64,000 nucleotides of DNA, taken from assembly GCA_947165425.1 (NCBI GenBank), contig CAMVAJ010000005.1:19362-83361 (forward strand), in the 5' to 3' direction. Below are positions 60,584 through 64,000 of this stretch, piece after piece. Positions within the stretch are counted from its first letter, which is position 1, and each line of letters starts with the position of its first letter. A model generated the notes under the pieces. It saw only the letters and a list, made by a program, of their open reading frames with translations. It was not told where the DNA came from and made no database searches. The position numbers and the translations under genes were made by a program. This DNA is from an uncultured Clostridia bacterium (lineage in GTDB: Bacteria > Bacillota > Clostridia > Christensenellales > Aristaeellaceae).

Positions 60584-60653
60584 AGTGTTACCATAGAGCG
60601 ATGGTAACACTCCAAATTCGATGGTAACATAGCAAATTTGCTATGGTAACACT
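60584..60653. repeat. Iteron-like cluster of ATGGTAACA repeats
   Basis: AGTGTTACCAT (60584-60594) faces ATGGTAACACT (60601-60611). Two more direct copies start at 60621 (ATGGTAACA) and 60643 (ATGGTAACACT), 20 and 22 bp apart. Between the last two is the perfect 16-bp palindrome ATAGCAAATTTGCTAT (60629-60644). It lies between the tRNA terminator and the 3' end of the Crp/Fnr gene. The function is unknown. Confidence 0.75.
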
Positions 60654-60672
60654 TTTCCTCAGGTATGCTTTA

Positions 60673-61344
60673 TCAGTGCTCCGACCCTGTTTTTAGAATA
60701 ATAAAATGATTTTTTCGGCAGGATATCAGACCATCTTTCTGCATTTTACCGAGTTCCTTCGACAAAGTACTGCGCTCCAGATTCAGATAATCCGCCAGCT
60801 GCTGACGATCAAAAGGAATATCAAATTCCCGTCTGTGCTTTTGCAAAGAAACGGAGTTGAGATAAGCCATCACCCGGCCTCGGATAGTTTTTGGTGCGGT
60901 ATGGAAGCTTCGTCCGGAAAGAATCAGGTTTTTGTGCATGGAGATTGTCAACAGATTAGTGATGTACTTCAGCGCCCAGGGATTTTGACTGTTTTGCAGG
61001 CTTTGGATTCTGCCGCTGCGGAGAAAGAGAATACGGCAGTCTTCGCTGGCCGTTACATCCACGAGCATGGATTCGTTTTCCAGCAGCGCGTAGGTTTCAG
61101 CGAAGACCTGACCGCAACCGACGTGACTGATGATCGTGCGGTTGCCCCAGGCGTCATTGCTCTCAATTGTCACGCTTCCTTCGAGAACAAGTCCCATCCG
61201 TTCCGTGACTGAACCCGCCGTCAGGAGTGTTTCGCCTTTTTCATAGCGCTTCTCATGCGCTTCCAATACCTGCAAGGCTACGGCAATTTCCGAATCAGTC
61301 AATCCCCGGAACAACATGGTCTTTTGCAGCTGCTGAGCCTCCAT
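60673..61344 (-). CDS. Crp/Fnr-family transcription regulator
   Basis: The 223-residue protein has an N-terminal cyclic-nucleotide-binding-like beta barrel (about 20-115; KGETLLTAGSVTERMGLVLEG and GCGQVFAETYALL), a dimer helix, and a C-terminal winged helix with recognition region DRQQLADYLNLERSTLSKEL (about 177-196). The N terminus lacks the four-cysteine cluster of FNR, so an oxygen-sensing iron-sulfur centre is not supported; a redox, nitrosative or haem signal remains possible. It is divergent from the ferredoxin operon, and its own start is 28 bp from a perfect-armed operator, which suggests that it controls both directions. Confidence 0.88.
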   Translation of the reverse strand: MEAQQLQKTMLFRGLTDSEIAVALQVLEAHEKRYEKGETLLTAGSVTERMGLVLEGSVTIESNDAWGNRTIISHVGCGQVFAETYALLENESMLVDVTASEDCRILFLRSGRIQSLQNSQNPWALKYITNLLTISMHKNLILSGRSFHTAPKTIRGRVMAYLNSVSLQKHRREFDIPFDRQQLADYLNLERSTLSKELGKMQKDGLISCRKNHFIILKTGSEH

Positions 61345-61371
61345 TCGATTTTCTCCAATCTTTTTTGAAAA

Positions 61372-61389
61372 ATGTGGTCATAACCACAT
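61372..61389. promoter_or_regulatory. Crp/Fnr-type palindromic operator
   Basis: ATGTGGTCATAACCACAT is a palindrome with eight-base arms (ATGTGGT-N4-ACCACAT, one central mismatch pair). Its centre at 61380.5 lies 41.5 bp before the predicted start of the ferredoxin transcript, the classic class II activation position. Confidence 0.75.
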
Positions 61390-61409
61390 ACAACTCGAAT
61401 AAATCATAC

Positions 61410-61415
61410 TACAAT
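61410..61415 (+). promoter_or_regulatory. -10 element of the ferredoxin operon
   Basis: TACAAT is the -10. The -35 position is occupied by the edge of the operator and has no TTGACA, as expected for an activator-dependent promoter. The start point would be about 61422. Confidence 0.65.
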
Positions 61416-61444
61416 ACAGCCGTAAACGCAAGGAGGTGCTTCTC

Positions 61445-62161
61445 ATGATCCGGAAGATCATTCACATTGACGAGGAAAAGTGCAATGGCTGCGGGCTGTG
61501 TGCAGCAGCCTGCCACGAAGGAGCCATTGACATCGTAGACGGAAAAGCCAGGCTGGTGAGGGAGAATTTCTGTGACGGCTTCGGCGACTGTCTGCCGGGC
61601 TGTCCCACCGGGGCCATCACCTTTGAGGAACGGGAAGCGCCGGAATACGACGAAGCGGCGGTCAAAAAAGCACAGGAGGCCAGGAAAATGAGCGAAATGA
61701 AACACGAACACCACGAGGGCGGCTGCCCCGGTTCAAGGATGATGCAGTTCAAGCAGAGTGAGGCGGAGAACGCGCCGGTGAGTATGGGAAAGCCCGTTTC
61801 CCGGCTGGCCCAGTGGCCCTGCCAGATCAAGCTGGTGCCGACCCAGGCTCCCTTCTTTGACGGTGCAAAGCTGCTGATCGCCGCCGACTGCACAGCCTAT
61901 GCCTATGCCAATCTACATGAGGAATTCATGCGCGGCAAGGTCACGATCATCGGGTGCCCTAAGCTGGATGATGTGGATTATACGGAAAAACTGACAGCCA
62001 TTATCCGGGATAACGATATCAAGAGTGTCACCATTGTCCGTATGGAAGTGCCCTGCTGCGGCGGGCTTCAGCGGGCGGCGCAAAACGCTCTGCAGGCCAG
62101 CGGTAAATTCATCCCCTGGCAGGTGGTCACCATTTCCCGGGATGGCAACATTTTGGACTGA
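61445..62161 (+). CDS. 4Fe-4S ferredoxin-domain protein
   Basis: The 238-residue protein has two 4Fe-4S clusters at the N terminus, from CNGCGLCAAACHEG and CDGFGDCLPGCPTG. A linker follows (about 75-130), then a C-terminal domain with scattered cysteines (AADCTAYAY, IIGCPKLDD and VPCCGGLQ) that may hold another metal centre. Proteins of this layout sit next to Crp/Fnr regulators in anaerobes and are linked by context to redox or nitrosative stress. The start at 61445 follows AAGGAGGT by seven bases. It is 12 bp upstream of the DUF2249 gene and under the operator described above. Confidence 0.85.
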   Translation: MIRKIIHIDEEKCNGCGLCAAACHEGAIDIVDGKARLVRENFCDGFGDCLPGCPTGAITFEEREAPEYDEAAVKKAQEARKMSEMKHEHHEGGCPGSRMMQFKQSEAENAPVSMGKPVSRLAQWPCQIKLVPTQAPFFDGAKLLIAADCTAYAYANLHEEFMRGKVTIIGCPKLDDVDYTEKLTAIIRDNDIKSVTIVRMEVPCCGGLQRAAQNALQASGKFIPWQVVTISRDGNILD

Positions 62162-62173
62162 GGAGGCATCTCC

Positions 62174-62848
62174 ATGGAGTGGAAAGAAAAGATCAGCACT
62201 TTCAAGCAGATCGACGTGCGCGGCATTCAGGGTAATTTCTTTCAGGGACTGAAAAAGCAGGCTATGCAGCTTCCTGCGGGAAGCGGGCTGGAGATTGTGC
62301 AGAGCTTTGATCCCATCCCTCTATACGAGGTGATGGAGGGCCTGGGCTTTGAGCATTTTACCGAGCAGAAGGGTGAAGCGGAATTCCATGCCTACTTCTA
62401 CCGTGTGGAGGTAAAGCAGGAAGAAAAGGATATCCCCATGCGTCCGGCAGCGCTGACCAACATGCCGCTGATCGACGAAAAGCTGGGCAATATCGCGGTG
62501 AGCTTCTGGGATCTGACGTGGAATGACGGGCATCGCCACCTGCCCTATGAAATCCGGTTGCTGCTCTCCCTGACCAACGCTGTAGGTGCAGGACGGATTC
62601 GCCAGGCGACCCGGGAGCTGGTGAAGGCCTACATCCATGGTCTGGACAGCGCCGCACTGGATGATGTATTCGAACTGCTGGCCTGGAACCAAGGCATCGG
62701 CTATTTCAGTTCTGAGATCGGGCCGTCCACGCTGTTTGCCGCATATAAGGGCATCAAGGCCATGGAAAAACAGGGCAAGGATCGCTGTGAGATCTGCGAG
62801 ATGCTCAAGGAAAAGTTCGGTGAAAAGAATCCGGATGTAAAAGTCTGA
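62174..62848 (+). CDS. DUF2249-domain protein with helical C-terminal domain
   Basis: The first 80 residues of this 224-residue protein are a DUF2249/TusA-like domain: QIDVRGIQGNFF, then EIVQSFDPIPLYEVMEGLGF, the usual signature for binding small redox or haem ligands. Residues 95-215 form a helical domain like carboxymuconolactone decarboxylase/AhpD folds (MPLIDEKLGNIAV, LSLTNAVGAGRI), but without the CxxC of AhpD. It shares a transcript with the ferredoxin. A role in redox or nitrosative defence is inferred from context only. Confidence 0.72.
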   Translation: MEWKEKISTFKQIDVRGIQGNFFQGLKKQAMQLPAGSGLEIVQSFDPIPLYEVMEGLGFEHFTEQKGEAEFHAYFYRVEVKQEEKDIPMRPAALTNMPLIDEKLGNIAVSFWDLTWNDGHRHLPYEIRLLLSLTNAVGAGRIRQATRELVKAYIHGLDSAALDDVFELLAWNQGIGYFSSEIGPSTLFAAYKGIKAMEKQGKDRCEICEMLKEKFGEKNPDVKV

Positions 62849-62925
62849 GAAACGGAGGCAGCATTGTATTAATATGGCAGATAATGCCTATACAGGCTGA
62901 ACATCCAAATTGCCCAATCAAAAAA

Positions 62926-62967
62926 CAGGCCTGCAATCCGGCTCGTAAGAACCAAATTGCAGGCCTG
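62926..62967 (-). terminator. Hairpin with minus-strand T-run
   Basis: CAGGCCTGCAAT (62926-62937) pairs with ATTGCAGGCCTG (62956-62967). Read on the minus strand it is followed by GTTTTTTG and has terminator form; read on the plus strand it has no T-run. It is the only structure seen in the gap 62849-62990. Confidence 0.6.
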
Positions 62968-62990
62968 CTATACTCTTAATCAATTCCACG

Positions 62991-63019
62991 TTGACACAAT
63001 ACATATTGCACTATAAAAT
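62991..63019 (+). promoter_or_regulatory. Sigma-A promoter of the HxlR gene
   Basis: TTGACA (62991-62996) and TAAAAT (63014-63019) have 17 bp between them; TATAAA at 63012 is an alternative with 15 bp. Confidence 0.75.
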
Positions 63020-63043
63020 GAATGTAGCATTCAAATAAGAATG
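63020..63043. promoter_or_regulatory. Probable HxlR operator
   Basis: GAATG-TAG-CATTC (63020-63032) overlaps CATTC-AAATAA-GAATG (63028-63043). Both inverted repeats lie at the start point, where binding would block transcription. Autoregulation is inferred. Confidence 0.55.
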
Positions 63044-63067
63044 TTCATCATAATGGAGGTGCTATGT

Positions 63068-63403
63068 ATGCTAACCAGAGAAGAACTCCCGGATTGCCCG
63101 GTAGCTACGACCGTTCAGCTCATCGGAAACAAATGGAAACTGCTGATCATGCGCAACCTGCTGGCCCGCCCGTGGAGGTTCAATGAGATGCTTCGATCTA
63201 TCCCCGGCATCAGTCAGAAAGTGTTGACGGATAATCTTCGCGCCCTGGAGAACGACGGCATCATCACCCGCACCGTATTTCCGGAGGTGCCCCCGAGAGT
63301 AGAGTATGCTCTCAGCGAACTGGGAGATTCCATGCGCCCCATTATCGATGCCATGCAGGCGTGGGGACTCAACTATCAGCAGTTGGTGCGGGAGGCAGAA
63401 TGA
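63068..63403 (+). CDS. HxlR-family winged-helix regulator
   Basis: The 111-residue protein is a full-length HxlR/YodB regulator. It has the conserved cysteine near the N terminus (ELPDCPVATTVQLIGNKW), the recognition helix region RFNEMLRSIPGISQKVLTDNLRALE and the wing VPPRVEYALSELG. YodB-type members sense electrophiles or oxidants through that cysteine. The start at 63068 follows GGAGGTG. It overlaps a short reading frame by ATGA and points towards the oxidase-fold gene on the opposite strand, a likely target by proximity. Confidence 0.9.
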   Translation: MLTREELPDCPVATTVQLIGNKWKLLIMRNLLARPWRFNEMLRSIPGISQKVLTDNLRALENDGIITRTVFPEVPPRVEYALSELGDSMRPIIDAMQAWGLNYQQLVREAE

Positions 63404-63510
63404 ACCAGCAGAAACGTTGTCTCTGGCTGATCAAAGCTTTTCTGAAAGACATACTCCACTATGAGGATAAAGAACACTTCCCGTCCAACGGATGGGAGGC
63501 ATTGCTTTAT
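63400..63510 (+). pseudogene. Possible N-terminal remnant of a macrodomain ADP-ribose hydrolase gene
   Basis: A reading frame starts in an ATGA overlap with the HxlR stop: MNQQKRCLWLIKAFLKDI followed by a HYEDKEHFPSNGWEALL stretch. Its layout resembles the start of clostridial protein-ADP-ribose hydrolases (a WLI-x-x-L-L helix, then a tyrosine/aspartate turn and an I-P segment before an R-L-L-R helix). The likeness fades at about residue 36 and the frame then runs over the 3' end of the convergent gene. It may be a fragment left by deletion; it may also be chance. Confidence 0.3.
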
Positions 63511-64000
63511 TCGGCTGTGTCATACTTGTTGGGCAGCTTCCAGTTTTTGCTTGGCAGTTCATCAGAGAATGAAGCAAACTCAGCCCAGACCTCTGTGAGA
63601 TAGTATCCGATCACCACATCCCGGTTGTTGCCGAATTGGCTGGTCAGAACCGGGCTTGCTTCAAAGCAACGGTCGATCACACTCTGTTCAGAGGTGAAAT
63701 TCACCTTGCCGCCGAGCCGAACATAGGTCATGCTTTCCTGATCGCATACGCAGAGCTGGATGTAAGGATGCGCCTGCAGCTCACGATAGGATGTGTAGAA
63801 GGTAACCGTATCGAAATACAGGACGCCGTCTTCCTCAAACTTAAACTCAATCGGTCTGATTTGCGGATTGCCGTCCAAGCCCAGGGTCGTAGCGTACTGC
63901 AAAGGAAAGCGATGAAAAACATCCGCTACAACGCTGAGCCCATCATCATAATTATGTTCCGCCTTTCTGCGAAAGGCACCGATGGGGTTATGAAACCCGG
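63507..64000 (-). CDS. Pyridoxamine 5'-phosphate oxidase-fold flavoprotein, partial
   Basis: The 131 residues from a TTG at 63902 match the split-barrel FMN-binding family: LGLDGNPQIRPIEFKFEEDG, LYFDTVTFYTSYRELQAHPY, VRLGGKVNFTSEQSVIDRCF and an IGYYLTEVWAEFASF strand. The usual 8-12 residues before the first strand are not preceded by an ATG here. The frame stays open to the window edge, so the true start, or an extra N-terminal part, lies outside; 63902 is only an alternative. Such proteins bind flavin and reduce or bind small molecules in redox stress. It converges on the HxlR gene. Confidence 0.75.
   Translation of the reverse strand, partial: GFHNPIGAFRRKAEHNYDDGLSVVADVFHRFPLQYATTLGLDGNPQIRPIEFKFEEDGVLYFDTVTFYTSYRELQAHPYIQLCVCDQESMTYVRLGGKVNFTSEQSVIDRCFEASPVLTSQFGNNRDVVIGYYLTEVWAEFASFSDELPSKNWKLPNKYDTAE

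Noticed and set aside
59496..60600. Several overlapping short open frames through the tRNA array (containing YRSGHNGPDSKS-like peptides)
   Set aside because: They are translations of the tRNA-Ser 5' half and spacers. They repeat because the DNA repeats, lack ribosome sites, and this peptide is a well-known artefact of tRNA-Ser genes.

Overview
The window reads as the chromosome of a GC-rich, monoderm member of the Bacillota, most likely a gut-type Clostridia (Oscillospirales or Christensenellales grade; the lineage is inferred from gene content and cannot be fixed without a search). Supporting signs are sortase-anchored pili, a LytR-CpsA-Psr-like protein, a tyrosine kinase of the capsule type, TTGACA/TATAAT promoters, AAGGAGG ribosome sites, and a Pel exopolysaccharide cluster with no outer-membrane Pel genes. 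Most of the window is devoted to the cell envelope and extracellular matrix.

Region 1 (1-12.7 kb) is a translationally coupled plus-strand operon: a PelD-like c-di-GMP receptor (cut by the window edge), PelE-like TPR protein, DUF2194 deacetylase-like protein, PelF glycosyltransferase, PelG exporter, a CotH-family lipoprotein kinase, a VTC-domain protein and a DUF4956 membrane protein. An MFS transporter and a glycerophosphodiester phosphodiesterase follow.

Region 2 (12.8-28.8 kb) is a surface-adhesin and pilus island. It holds a secreted Ig-like protein, a 2,234-residue InlB-repeat adhesin with a sortase signal, an FctA-like pilin with an ISPTG sorting motif, a SipA-like signal peptidase homologue that has lost both catalytic residues, and a class B sortase fused to fourteen Cna-B repeats.

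Region 3 (28.9-35.4 kb) is mixed: an orphan peptide-binding protein, a YgjP-type metallopeptidase, a PqqD-like protein with a nucleotidyltransferase, then on the minus strand an MBOAT acyltransferase with a small membrane partner and an ADP-ribosylglycohydrolase.

Region 4 (35.5-44.2 kb, minus strand) is one operon: a polysaccharide co-polymerase/tyrosine kinase, a 1,952-residue secreted YD-repeat protein and a degenerate LCP protein. Region 5 (44.4-50.7 kb) diverges from it and encodes a MacB-type ABC exporter with three HlyD-like adaptors and one secreted protein. Regions 4 and 5 share a 368-bp promoter region.

Region 6 (50.8-59.5 kb) holds separately promoted genes: a small secreted protein, a cell-wall protein with six peptidoglycan-binding repeats, a hybrid histidine kinase, a YunG-GNAT fusion and an SH3 protein. 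Region 7 (59.5-60.7 kb) is non-coding. It is a tandem array of four tRNA-Ser 5' halves on a period of about 182 bp, ending in one intact tRNA-Ser(CGA), then terminators and an iteron-like repeat cluster. Region 8 (60.7-64 kb) has a Crp/Fnr regulator divergent from a ferredoxin/DUF2249 pair with a shared palindromic operator, an HxlR regulator, a possible gene remnant and a flavin-type oxidase-fold protein running off the edge.

All family assignments come from reading motifs in the translated sequence; no database search was run.
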